64,000 nt of DNA from Eonycteris spelaea. Lineage: Eukaryota > Chordata > Mammalia > Chiroptera > Pteropodidae. A program made the position numbers and the translations under genes. The notes beneath the pieces were generated by a model that was not told the DNA's origin, did not search any database, and was given only the letters and a program-made list of their open reading frames with translations. This document shows positions 35,460 through 46,492 of this stretch, piece after piece; position 1 is the first letter of the stretch; each line of letters begins with the position of its first letter. The stretch is taken from positions 1,178,001-1,242,000 of the forward strand of contig PUFA01000183.1 of NCBI GenBank assembly GCA_003508835.1, read 5' to 3'.

Positions 35460-36125
35460 AAAATTAATAACAGAGTTTGACAAGTTTTCTACGTACAGGA
35501 TCAACATACAAAAGTAGTTTCATTCCTATATACCAGGAACAACCACCTGGAAAACATAATTTTGAAAGAGACACTATTAAAATAGTAACACAATCTTTAT
35601 GAAATCATAAAGTCAATTCTACTGATTAATCCATAAACTTGACATGATTCTAATAAAAATTTCCAGAGATTTGTCATAGTACTGGACAATTAATTTTAAA
35701 ATTCATGAAGAAGAGCATACATTTGAAAACAAAGCACTAAAGTGGGGAACCTTTCTATCAGACAAACAATTATTATTAAGTCAAAAAGTGTGTTATTGGT
35801 GCATAGATAAATTAATAAGCTAGTTAAATGGAATAGAGAGGCTGGAATATGTCCAGTGGATATAAGAAAATGTACATGACAGACATAACACCAGAATTTA
35901 TTGGTGAAAGATTGGAGTAGTCAATAAATGGCGTTGGAATAAAGTAGGATATCATTCTCAAAACATTCACAAGAATAAATTTCAGGTGTATTAAAGATTA
36001 AATGTGAAAAACAAAACCCAGAAATTTATGAAAAAATAAGAGAATGTATTCATGATCTTGTGTAGAGAAGAAATGTTTAATCAAGACAAAGAAATCATAT
36101 AATAAAGATAGACAAATTTGACTAC
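35460..36125 (+). mobile_element. Old L1M ORF2 fragment
   Basis: 'AAGTAGTTTCATTCCTATATACC', 'TGTCATAGTACTGGACAATTAATTTTA' and 'GGAATAGAGAGGCTGGAATATG' occur in L1 ORF2 order. No open frame remains. Confidence 0.72.
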
Positions 36126-36609
36126 CAAACCAGTCCTCTATTACTGCACAATGAGCCACCTGGCTCTTCTTTGTTTCTTTCTCTCCTCTTCTGCCTTTGT
36201 TATCTACTCTCTCTCCTTTTCTTCCTCAATACTGTCAAGGTTTCCAATTTATTAATTTATTTTTTCTCTCCTTCCTGCATTTGTACAAAACTGTGATCCA
36301 GTTCTGGCCAATGAGATTCAAGCAGAGATCTGTCAAGGGGAGCTGTGGGAAAGCTTTGGTTTTTCTTATAAACTTGTAATAGGATAACAATCTGCAAGGC
36401 ATGCTGGGACATCCAGGATGTTTTCAGGCTCCACAGAAGACCAAAACAGAGGAGAAATGTGTTAGAAATAAGAGTTGAAAGACCCATCTTCTAGTGTCTG
36501 CAAGAGTGGGGTGGGAACAAGAAATAGCTAAAGAGAAGGGATTAAGAGTCATGCAGAATCTCCACTGCGTAAAACTACTTCCCTTTCCTCCCTCTCCAGC
36601 TTGTGTTCC
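36126..36609. other. Spacer with an unassigned old repeat candidate
   Basis: 'CTGTGATCCAGTTCTGGCCAATGAGATTCAAGC' and 'GGGAGCTGTGGGAAAGCTTT' resemble an old mammalian interspersed repeat that I cannot name. No gene. Confidence 0.4.
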
Positions 36610-37668
36610 CGGATTGGGAGAGTACTGATAAAATGTCTATATACCCAACGCAATGCACAGATTGGATGCAATCCCTATCAAAATTCCAACGGCATTTTTC
36701 ACAGAAATAAAATGAACAATTATAAAATTTGTATGAAACCACAAAAGACCTCGAATTGCTAAAGTAATCTTGAAAGAAAAAAGAGTGAAGCTGAAGGCAT
36801 CACATTTATTGATTTCAAACTATACTACAAAACAATAGTAATCAAAACAGTATATTCCTGGCATTAAAAAAAAAAAGCATAGACCAATGAAACAGAATCA
36901 AGAGCCCCCAAATAAACTCATGCGTATATAATCAATTAATATCTGACAAGAGAGCCAAGAGTACTCGATGGGAAAAGGATAGTCTTTTCAATTAATGGTG
37001 TTGGGAAACTGAATGCCCACATGCAAATGAAAGAAATTGGAACCCTATCTTACATCACTCACAAGATTAACTTAAGATGAATCAAAGACTTAAACATAAG
37101 ACCTGAAACCATAATACAGCTGGCTATGGCAGCAAAAGCACAAGCAACAAATAAAAAAATAAACCAATAGGACTACATTAAATCAAAAATCTTCTGACAT
37201 CAAAAGAAACAATCCACAAAATGAAGAGGCAACTTATGGAATAACAGAAAATATTTGCAAACCATATATCAGAAAAGGGGTTAATATAAAATGATATAAG
37301 GAATTTATACAACTCACTAGCAAAAACACATAATCTAAAAAATGAGCAGAACACCCAAATAGAAATTTTTCAAAAAAAGATATACAAATGGCCAACAGGC
37401 ATATTAAAAAGATGCTCAACATTACTAATCTTCAGGGAAGTGTAAATTGTAACCATAATACGGCATCACTTCACACTTGTTAGAATGTTTATTATCAAAA
37501 AGACAAGAGATAACAAATGTTGGTGAAGATATAAGAGAAAAGGGAACCCTTGAGCACTGTTGGTGGAATGTAAATTGGTGCAGCCACTATAGAAAACAGT
37601 ATAAATGCTCTTTAAAAATTAAAAATAGAACCATTACCATATGATCTAGCAATTCCACTTCTGGATAT
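36610..37668 (+). mobile_element. L1 3' fragment meeting the full-length L1
   Basis: Sense ORF2 from 'CCAACGCAATGCACAGATTGG' to 'CCACTTCTGGATATATATC'. It ends where the antisense L1 3' end begins (about 37683). The 3' remainder is not found beyond 44250, so the junction is not a simple clean insertion. Confidence 0.82.
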
Positions 37669-38483
37669 ATATCTTTAAACTTTAGCATTTCTTTTATTAA
37701 GTTTATTGGGGTAACATTGGTTAATATAATTATATAATTTTCAGGTATATATTATAATTTGACATCTGTGTATGCTATTGTGTATTTATGACACAAAGTC
37801 AAGATTCCTTCAGTTATCATATATTTGATTCTGTTCATCCGCTTTAACCTCTCCTACACCTCTATATTTGACTCCCTTTACCCCATTTACCTCCCTCCTT
37901 CTCTCCTACCCCCTACTTTCAGGTAACCACTAGTTTATAGTTCATGTCCGTGAGTTTCTGTTCATTCCATCATTTTCTGCTTTTAGTTTTATATCCCACA
38001 TATAAGTAACATCATGTGATTTTCAACTTTTCCTTTGTGGTTTATTTCGCTTAGCATGATTATCTCGAGGTCCATCCAGGTTGTTGCAAATAGCAGTATT
38101 TCATCTCTTCTTATGGCTGAGTAATATTCCATTGTATGTAAGTACCACAACTTCTTTAGCCAATCACCTATCGAAGGACACTTCAGTTGTTCCATATCCT
38201 GGCCACTGTGAATAGTGCTACTATCCAAATATTTTTTTGGATATGAGTTTTCAAGTCTTTGGGGTAAATACCTAGTAGAGGGATTGCTGGATCATATGTA
38301 GATCAATTCTTAATTTTTTAAGGAACCTCCATACTGTTTTCCATAGTGGCTCTACAATTTGCAGTCCCACCAGCAGTGTATAGGGATCTTTTTTCTCCGC
38401 ATCCTCTCCAACATTTGTTATTACTTGTTCTGTTGAGTTATAGTTATTCTAACAGGTGTGAGATGGTATCTCGTTGTGATTTT

Positions 38484-38530
38484 GATGCCTTTTATATCTT
38501 TCTCTTTTCTGATTGCACTCGTTAGGATCT
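38484..38530. repeat. 47-bp direct copy of 39801-39846 inside the same L1
   Basis: 'GATGCCTTTTATATCTTTCT' through 'CGTTAGGATCT' repeats text that belongs in the RT region about 1.3 kb away (one indel, one substitution). It replaces the normal L1 sequence present at 30735-30770 in the other copy. Confidence 0.85.
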
Positions 38531-39149
38531 TTACAAATATTTGTTGGCCGTTTGTATGTCCTCTAGGAAGAAGTGTCTGTTCAGGTCCTCTGCCCATTTT
38601 TTGATTGGTTTGTTTGCTTTTTTTGTTCTTATTGAGTTTATGAATTCTCTGTATATTTTGGATATTAGGCCTTTATCGGAGGTGTTGCTTGCAAATATAT
38701 TTTCCATTCCCAGATGGTTGTCTCTTCACCTTGTTGACGATTTCTTTTATTGAGAAAGAGATTTTAGCTTGATGTAGTCCCATTTATTTTAGCTTTTACT
38801 CCCTTGATTTTGAGGTCAAATTCATAAAATCCTATTTAAGTCCAAGGTCCTTGAGTTTAGTTCCTATGTTTTCTTCTATCCATTTTATTGATCCCAGTCT
38901 TATATTCAGGTCTTAATACATTTTGAGTTAATTTTGGTGTGTGGTGATAGACAACAGTCTAGTTTCATTCTTTTGCAGGTGGCTTTCCAGTTTTCCCAGC
39001 ACCATTTAATGAAGTGGCTTTCCTTTCTCCACTGTATGTTTTTGGCTTCTTTGTCGAAAATAATTTGCCCATATCGACATGGGTTTACTTCTGGACTCTC
39101 GATTCTGTTCCACTAGTCCATGTGTCTGGTTTTTTTGCCAATACCATGC

Positions 39150-39207
39150 AAAATCCTAAATAAGATACTAGCAAACCAAATACAGCAACACATTAAAAAT
39201 ATTACAC
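39150..39207. repeat. 58-bp inverted copy of 40188-40245 inside the same L1
   Basis: 'AAAATCCTAAATAAGATACT' through 'AAAATATTACAC' is the reverse complement of 40188-40245 with one base missing and one substitution. It sits between 'ACCATGC' and 'GTTTTGATTACC', which are adjacent in a normal L1. Confidence 0.9.
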
Positions 39208-42200
39208 GTTTTGATTACCGTCACTTTGTAGTATAATTTAAAGTTGGGCAGAGTGATTCCTCCAGCCTTGTTCTTTTTTTCTCAGGATGACTATGGCAAT
39301 TCGGGTCTTTTGTGCTTCCATACAAATCTGATGATTTTGTGTTCTATTTTCTTTAAAAATATGCCAGTGGGATTTTGATGAGATTGCATTAAGTCTGTAT
39401 AATGCTTTAGGCAATATAATCATTTTAACTATGTTGATTCTTCCAATCTAACAACACAGAATATCTTTCCATTTCCTTATAACTTCTTCGAGTTCTTTTA
39501 ATAGGGTCTCATAGTTTTCATGAGTATAGGTCCTTCACATGTTTCGTTAAATCTATTCCTAGGTATTTTACTCTTTTTGTTGCAATTGCAAAAGGAATTT
39601 TTTTTCACTTCTTTTTCTAACACTTCATTATTAGAGTCCAGGAACACTATGGATTTTTGAATGTTGATTTTGTATCCAGAGACTTTACTGTATTTGCTTA
39701 TTGTTTCTAGTAGTGTTCTTGTTGAGTATTTAGGGTTTTCTATATAGAGAATCACGTCATCCACAAATAGTGATAGTTTGACTTCTTCGTTTTCTATTTG
39801 GATGCCTTTATATCTTTCTCTTTTCTGATTACACTCGTTAGGATCTCCAATGTTATATTGAATAACAGTAGCAATAGTGGACAGCCTTGTCTTATTCCTG
39901 ATCTTAGAGGGAAGGTTTTTAGTTTTCACCATTAAGTATAACATTGGCTGAGGGTTTGTCATAGATGACCTTTATTATGTTAAGGTACTTTCCTTCTATA
40001 CCGATTTTGTTAAGTGTTTTGATCATAAATGGATGCTGTATCTTGTTGAAGGCTTTTTCTGAATCTATTGATATGATCACATGATTCTTATTTTTTGATT
40101 TGTTTATGTGGTGTATCACATTAATTGATTCGCATATGTCGAACCATCCTTGTGCCTCTAGAATGAAGCCCACTTGATCGTGGTGTGTAATATTTTTAAT
40201 GTGTTGCTGTATTTGGTTCGCTAGTATCTTATTTAGGATTTTTGCATCTGTGTTCATGAGAGATATATTGATCTATAGTTTTCTTTTTTTGTGTTATTTT
40301 TACCAGGTTTTGGTATCAGAGTAATATTGGCTTCATAAAATTAGTTGGGAAGTATTGCCTCCTCTTCAATTTTTTGGAAGATTTTGAGGAGAATAGGTAT
40401 TAAATCTTCGTTGAATAGGTATTAAATCTTCTTCAGTGAATGTAGAATTCACTGGTGAAACCAGCTGGTCCTGGAATTTTATTTTTGGTAAGGTTTTTGA
40501 CGAATGCTTCAATTTCCATACTGCTGATTGGTCTATTTAGATTTTCTAGTTCTTGATTCAGTCTAAGAAGTTTGTATTTTTCTAAGTAGTGGTCCATTTC
40601 TTCTAAGTGTTATATACTTATTCATAGTATTCATGTATGATCTTTCGTATTTCTGTGAAAATCAGTCGTAATTTCCCCTCTTTCATCCCTGATTTTGTTT
40701 ATTTGTGTCCTTTCTCTTTTTTCTTTGTGAGTCTAGCCAGGGATTAGTCAATTTTATTTACCTTCTCAAAAACCAGCTCTTTGTTGCATTAGTTTTTTTT
40801 TATTTTTTAATCAATTTTATTTATTTATGCTCTAATTTGATGATTTCTTTCCTTCTGCTGAATTTAGGCTTCATTTATTCTTTCCTTTTGTAGTATTTTA
40901 AGATGAAGCGTTAGGTTATTCATTTGGTCTCATTCTTCTTTTTGGAGATAGGCCTGTAATGATATGAACTTCATTCTTATGACCGCTTCTGCCATGTGCC
41001 AAAAGTTTTGATACGTTGTACTATCATTATCATTTGTTTCTATGTATCTCTTGATCTCTCTTTTATTTCTTCCCTGACCCAGTTATTCTTTCATAGCATG
41101 TTGTTTAATCTCCATGTATTTGTGGTTCTTCCCACTTTCTTTCTGCAGTTGATCTCTAGTTTCAGAGCATCATGATCAGAGATATGGTTGGTTTGATTTC
41201 AACCCTTTTTTAGTTGTTGAGGCTATCTCTGTGTCCCAGTATGTGGTCAATTCTTGAGAATGTTCCATGTACACTAGAGAAGAATGTATAAGCAGCTTTT
41301 TGGGATGGAAGGCCCTGTATATGTCAATTATGTCCAATTGGTCTAATGTGTCATTTAAGGATGTTATTTGCTTACTGATTTTCTGTTTGGATGATCTGTC
41401 CATATGTGACAGTGGGGTATTTAGGTCCCCTACTACGATAGTATTTTGGTCTGTTTCTCCCTTTAGTTCTATTAGTAATTGCTTTATATATTTTGGGGCT
41501 CCCTGATTGGGAGATAGACATTAACAGTGTTATGTCTTCTTGGTGCATGATTCCTTTTCATTATGAAGTTCCCTCAGTATCTTTATTTACCTTTTTTATT
41601 TTGAATCTATTTTGTCTGATATTAGTACCACTATGCCCACTTTTCTCTGAATGCCATTGCTTGAAATATCATTTTCCACCCTTTCACTTTGAGTCTATAT
41701 TTGTCTTTGTAGCTGAGATGTGTCTCCTAGAGGCAGCATATGGTTGCTTTTTGCTTTTTGATTCATTCTGCAACTCTGTGCCTGTTTTATTGGTGAGTTC
41801 AGTCTATTTACAATTAGGGTAATTATTGAAATATGAGGTCTTCTTATAGCCATTTTGTCTTTTGTTTTCTGATAGCTCAGTGTTTCCATTGCTTTCTTGT
41901 CTTTTGTTTCTGTCCTCTTTTTTTGGTTGGATTTTGTGGGTTTTCCCTCTGGTTCCTCTTGTTTTATGTTATATACTTCAGTTCTGAATCTTTGGTGTGT
42001 AGTTACCATTACAAATATTATCTCCATTTCCCTTTGCAAATGTGGATCTTTGTATCCTTCTCTTTTCAGTTACTGTTGTCTCAATTTGTCCTTGTGTATG
42101 CTGAACATTCATTACTATCTTGCTATAGCAAGTCTCTTCTTATTTAAGCTTATAATGCCCTATTCTTAGTAAAGATTGCACTCTTCTGCTTCTATCTGCC

Positions 42201-42289
42201 TGCTAGTCAACGTACTCCTAATTATGTGTTTTTGTTTTTGTTTTGTTTTGGTCATTTTGTTTTAGGTGAGCTGACCCCTTTCAGTATTT

Positions 42290-43150
42290 CCTGTAGTGCA
42301 GGCCTCATAGTGGAGAATTTCCTCAATTTTTGTATGTTGGAAAGGTCTTAATTTCTCCTTCATATCTAAAGGGAGGTAGCTGGATACATTACTAGAGGCT
42401 GGTAGTTCCTTTCACTTAATAGTTTAATATTTGATTCCATTCCTTTCTGGCTTGTAAGGTTCACGCTGAGAAGTCCAAGGATAATCTAATGGGTTTTCCT
42501 TTATATGTTATCATCTTCTTTCCTGGCTGCCTGAAGAATTCTGTCTTTGTCATTGATTTTGATAACTTTAATCAATGTGTCTTGGTGAAGGCCTTTTGGG
42601 GTTGAGATAATTGGGTGTTCTGTTGACTTCTTGAATTCCAGCTCAGTCATTCTTAGATTTGGGAAATTCTCATCAACTATTTGTCTGAAAATGTTTCTAA
42701 TCCCTGCTCCTTTTCCTTGCTTTCAATAATGCCATTATTCTTATGTTTCCTCTCCTGATGGTATCAGCTAGTTCTTGAATTTCTCTTTCATTATTTTCAT
42801 TCTTCATTTTCTCTTTCTCCTTCTGATTTATTTCTAGATTTGTCTTCGATCACTGATCCTTTCCTCCATTTGGTTGACTCTATTTCCCAAGCTTGCTATT
42901 TCATTTTTCAACTCTTGCAGTGTGTCTTCATCTCAGAAGTTCTATTTGGTTCTTTTTGGGGTTTCATCTCCTTGCCCTGCTCATATAGTTGTTTTTTCAA
43001 TTCCTGAATTATTGATTTGAGTTGTTTTGGATCTCATTGAGTTTTTTCAGAAGTACCATTCTGAATTCTTTGTCATTTAAGTTGCATACTTTCTGTCTGT
43101 AGCTTATTTCTGGAGATTTTCCTCTTTCTTTCTTTCTGAGATAACTTGTC
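42290..43150 (-). pseudogene. L1 ORF1 region, broken
   Basis: Antisense ORF1 text: 'GTGCAGGCCTCATAGTGG' at the C-terminal side, 'GTGTCTTGGTGAAGGCC', 'TTTGGTTGACTCTATTTCCC' and 'TTCTGAATTCTTTGTCATTTAAG'. ORF1 normally gives an RNA-binding trimer with a coiled coil. No uninterrupted frame over 100 codons remains on the minus strand. Confidence 0.72.
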
Positions 43151-43159
43151 ACCTTGGTC

Positions 43160-44250
43160 ATTCATGGTGTTTAATGGACCATTTTTCTGCCTGAGCATTA
43201 ATGGAAGCATATTCTGCTGTTTTTCCAGAAAGATTTACTATGTAAAGGTCTCTCTCTAGCCTGCTGCAAAGAAGGCGCTTTTCTTTTGGTTTCCAGTAGG
43301 TGTGGCATCTAAGCCTCTTGGATCCTGCTTTATATAAAGCCTAATTGTCTTTTCTATTTTCTTGTAGATATTTAATCACACTTGCTACTCTTAGTTTCAG
43401 TCCTTGTCAGGGTCAGCAAACAGTTTTGGTAGCGTTTGCTCAGATTCCCCTGGAGCTCTGTGGTGATTGGTCTCGGAGGGTGTGGGGGAGGGGCCTCTGG
43501 GTTGGGAGTTGGCGGTTGCGGCTCAGCCTCGGTTTTGTAACTGGGGACCGGTAAAAATTAGCTGTTGTTTCTCTGCAGTTCCGTCCCGCCTCTCTGCTTT
43601 CTGCCCTGATGACTGGGCCCTGATGCCGGCTGCTAGAAGTTCAGGCACTTCCAAACAGGCTGATCAGGGAAGTTGCCACACCTTCTCCCCTACCCCTCCT
43701 CCTACAGAGAGCTATAAGTTACCTGCGAGAGGTAACTACAATCTCGGCAGCTTTTGGTCAGATTCCTTGGGGTTCCCCTGTGTTCAATCTCGGAAGGTTT
43801 GGTGAGAGGGGCCCTCTGGATTGAGGGTTGGGGGCTACAATTCAGCCTCAGTTTTGGCACTGGGGCCAGTAAAAAATCAACCACTGTTTCTCTGCTGTCC
43901 TATCCCACCTTTCTGCTTTTTGCCCTGATGACTTGGCTCTGCTGCCGACTGCTGGGAAGTTTCAGTACTTCCCAGACATCTGATAGAGAAGTCACCGCAC
44001 CTTCACTCCTCCCTTCCTCTGCAGGGAGCTCGGGGTGGCTGCAAGAGGCAGCTTCTTTATTTCTCCCAGTCCACAGCTGACACCTGGGGTTCTGACCTGT
44101 GTAGCTCTTATGCGCAGATCCCACACTCAGACATGCTGATGTGCCATTTTGGTGTTTTGTTGTTGTTGTTGTTGAGTTTTATATGTTTTTTTATTGTTAT
44201 TTCAAGGGGAGAGATCTGAGGACGTCTCTCACTCCTCCATGTTTCCTCCT
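43160..44250 (-). promoter_or_regulatory. L1 5'UTR/promoter region with tandem monomers
   Basis: It is markedly more GC-rich than its surroundings. Two repeats of about 318 bp lie end to end (43430-43747 and 43748-44065). The pairs 'CAGATTCCCCTGG'/'CAGATTCCTTGGG' (43441/43759) and 'TGCCCTGATGACT' (43602/43921) give spacings of 318 and 319. A partial further copy may precede 43430. By position it should be the L1 internal promoter, transcribing on the minus strand. Confidence 0.75.
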
Positions 44251-44406
44251 GTTTATTTCTTTAATTCTTTTTTCTTCTCCCTCTTTATGTATACCTTATC
44301 TACTGATCTTAAATTCCATAGGAGCTATTCTAAGATGTGGGATTACTGATCAAAGATATGTGCATCTAAGTATAAAGAATAATAGTAAAAAAAACAGCCT
44401 TTAGCC
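44251..44406. other. Short unannotated flank
   Basis: AT-rich sequence between the L1 5' end and the hAT element. Nothing recognised. Confidence 0.5.
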
Positions 44407-44630
44407 CAGGGGTCCCTAACCCCCAGGCCTCGGACTTGTACCTGTTTGTTGCTTGTCGGGAACTGGACTACACTGCAGATGGTGAGCAGCAGGCCGTGAG
44501 CAAAACTTCATCGGTATCTGCAGCCACTACCCAACGCTGGCATTGCTGCCTCAGCTCCACCTGAGATCATCGGGCGTTGGATTCTCATAGGAGCACTGGT
44601 CCCTGGTGGCAAAAAGGTTGAGGACCGCTG
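44407..44630. mobile_element. Complete non-autonomous hAT element (MER1/Charlie-like)
   Basis: Starts 'CAGGGGTCCCTAACCCCCAGG' and ends 'AAAAAGGTTGAGGACCGCTG', an inverted repeat CAGGGGTCC/CAGCGGTCC. The 8-bp flanks CTTTAGCC (44399-44406) and CTTTAACC (44631-44638) form a target duplication with one mismatch, the hAT signature. The text matches what I recall of MER1-type elements, with the centre shortened to about 224 bp. Confidence 0.9.
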
Positions 44631-44638
44631 CTTTAACC

Positions 44639-45384
44639 CATGACCTCACATATAACGAAAATTTTTATTCCTGTTTGAAGCCACTGGAAGTTCCTCTCGG
44701 ATCCATTCTCCCTGACTCAAAGGGTGACCACTTTTCTGAAGGTTATGCTCATACCCACTTGCTTTTTGTTATAGTCTAGATAGATGATTGGTAGTATATA
44801 TTTACCTAAACAATATGTTATTATATTTATTTTTAACTTTATAAAGATGGGTATCATGATGAAATGATATTTACCTTGAAGCACATCCTTATCACCTAAA
44901 AACCAGTAAATATGAAAGCAAACTGCTAGGTTTTGCATCATTTACAAAAATATTATTCTATAAAATATCTAAATAATATTCTGTGTTAATAAATATGCGT
45001 TCCTTTTTGAAAAAAGTGGTGAAAGATTACATTAATTGTAAATGTTTTTCATATATCCCACAGTATTTTCCAGGGCATGAGACAGTCCAGAAATGTTATT
45101 TTGGTGAGAAAAACTTTCACAATTGTATTTTCTATAGTCATACATAGATATCTTAATTGTTGTATTACCAATTTGTTTCACTAGTGGAGATAGGAAGATA
45201 TAATAATTACAAACGCCTTCAAAAAATAATAATTCTTGATATTTTGAGAAAATAATTATTTGTGGAAGAGAAGCTATCCCTCATTAAGATGTCATCTTAA
45301 AGGTTATAATCTCCCAAAAACCTTTAACTTTGTAAACTCCAGGGAGAAACATTTGGTGGGCATTGACACTATGTAGTTTACTAG
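44639..45384. other. Unannotated spacer
   Basis: AT-rich DNA with no supported gene or repeat. Confidence 0.5.
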
Positions 45385-45945
45385 TTAATAACAGTTCATC
45401 AGTGAACTGAGTAGACTCATTTGTCTATTCACCCACTCATTTGTTCATTCACTGACCAAGCATTTATCAAGCCCTAAGTGTAACCCCAACAGTGCTAGGC
45501 ATTGGTGATATAGAAATGAGGACACAATTCTCAGGGAGCTCACAGCCTCAGTCAAGTAGGGAAGATAAGTATATAAACTATCAATTAGAATATGTTCGAG
45601 CAGGAACTATTGAACAGGTTAGCACAGGTTCAGTGAAAGCATCAAGAAAGAAATGGCTAGCTCTCATTAAATAGGAAGAGATGCCTGGGATGAGTTTTTA
45701 AAGAATGAGTAATTTTAGAGCCAGTGAGGGACAGAAAGAAGACTATAGCAATAGTACAGACATGACTTGGTCAAAGCTTAAACCAAGTGAGTGATAGAAA
45801 GGAGAAGAAGAATGTACAAGGTGTGGAGGAGGCAGAATACGTTGGACTTAATGGCTAAATGATTGAGAGGATGAGAGGGAAGGACAAAATGTCCTAGATA
45901 GTTTAAGATAAGTACTGCAGAAATCAGGATAAAAACTCAACATAA
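45385..45945 (+). repeat. Ancient interspersed repeat, family not assigned
   Basis: 'CATTCACTGACCAAGCATTTATCAAG', 'AGTGCTAGGCATTGGTGATA' and 'CTCAGGGAGCTCACAGCC' follow a common mammalian repeat theme also seen at 54585-55640 and 55670-56020. I recognise the pattern but not a secure family name. Confidence 0.5.
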
Positions 45946-45954
45946 CACGATATT

Positions 45955-46121
45955 GGGAATGTAGTTACCAATTAATGTAATGGCTAAGTGGAGAGCCAGA
46001 GGAGAGAAAGAGCAATTAGGGGAATCATTTTATAAACTAAATAAATGTCTAACCAATGTACTGTGTACTTGAAACTAGTAAAACAAAATCAAATTTTAAA
46101 AAAAACAAAAAAACAACATGA
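45955..46121 (+). mobile_element. L1/HAL1 3' end, strongly 5'-truncated
   Basis: 'GAGAGAAAGAGCAATTAGGG', 'ATAAATGTCTAACCAATGTACTGTGTACTTGAAAC' and an A-rich tail match the 3' end of the HAL1-like element at 60500-60610. Confidence 0.8.
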
Positions 46122-46351
46122 CTATGAGACATTATAAATAATTTTAATAAAGAACCTCTACTCTTACATTAAATTGTAAATGGCCTCCACAATTTTCCCT
46201 CTTCTTGAGATCTCACCCTATTCTCTGTTTACTCTGGCATGAAAATTTGTTCTCCCTGCCAAATGAGTCAGTCTCAGTTGGATTTGTGCTGACATGTATT
46301 AAATTTCCTGTAACAGTAAAAAACTAATATGTCATATCTTTCTTTCTCACA

Positions 46352-46387
46352 CACATACACACAGACACACACACACACATACACATA
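46352..46387. repeat. (CA)n microsatellite
   Basis: Interrupted CACA/CATA run. Confidence 0.9.
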
Positions 46388-46467
46388 GGGACAATACTTA
46401 GAAAAAAAGTGTAGTGCCATTTGTAGAAAATTATGAATAAGATATAGGAATGACTATACCTATAGCA

Positions 46468-46492
46468 GAACAAAACAAAACAAAACAAAACA
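46468..46492. repeat. (AAAAC)n short tandem repeat
   Basis: About five AAAAC units. Confidence 0.92.

Larger units (their letters stand above)
38000..42230 (-). pseudogene. L1 ORF2 (endonuclease-reverse transcriptase), broken
   Basis: ORF2 nicks target DNA and reverse transcribes L1 RNA. Minus-strand frames keep the RT region from 40257 to 39919 ('[20 protein letters not shown]', '[13 protein letters not shown]'), then after a frameshift 39962 to 39498 ('LFVDDVILYIENP'). The usual FADD/YADD catalytic box reads F-V-D-D here. Endonuclease-domain text is at 41403-41176 ('DQLDIIDIYRAFHPKK'). Multiple frameshifts and stops make it inactive. Confidence 0.85.
37683..44250 (-). mobile_element. Near-full-length L1 (~6.5 kb)
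   Basis: On the plus strand the antisense order is: 3'UTR (37683-38000), ORF2 C-terminus, reverse transcriptase (39500-40260), endonuclease (41180-42230), ORF1 (about 42290-43150), 5'UTR (43160-44250). The 5' end is at 'CTCCTCCATGTTTCCTCC', the usual antisense L1 start. It is the most complete element of the window. It carries two templated insertions (38484-38530, 39150-39207), a 22-bp tandem duplication (40391-40434) and tandem 5'UTR repeats. No target duplication was confirmed. Confidence 0.88.

Noticed and set aside
43467..44124. Frames over 100 residues in a GC-rich block, suggesting a CpG-island gene
   Set aside because: The block is the L1 5'UTR tandem repeat region, continuous with ORF1 and ORF2 of the same element.
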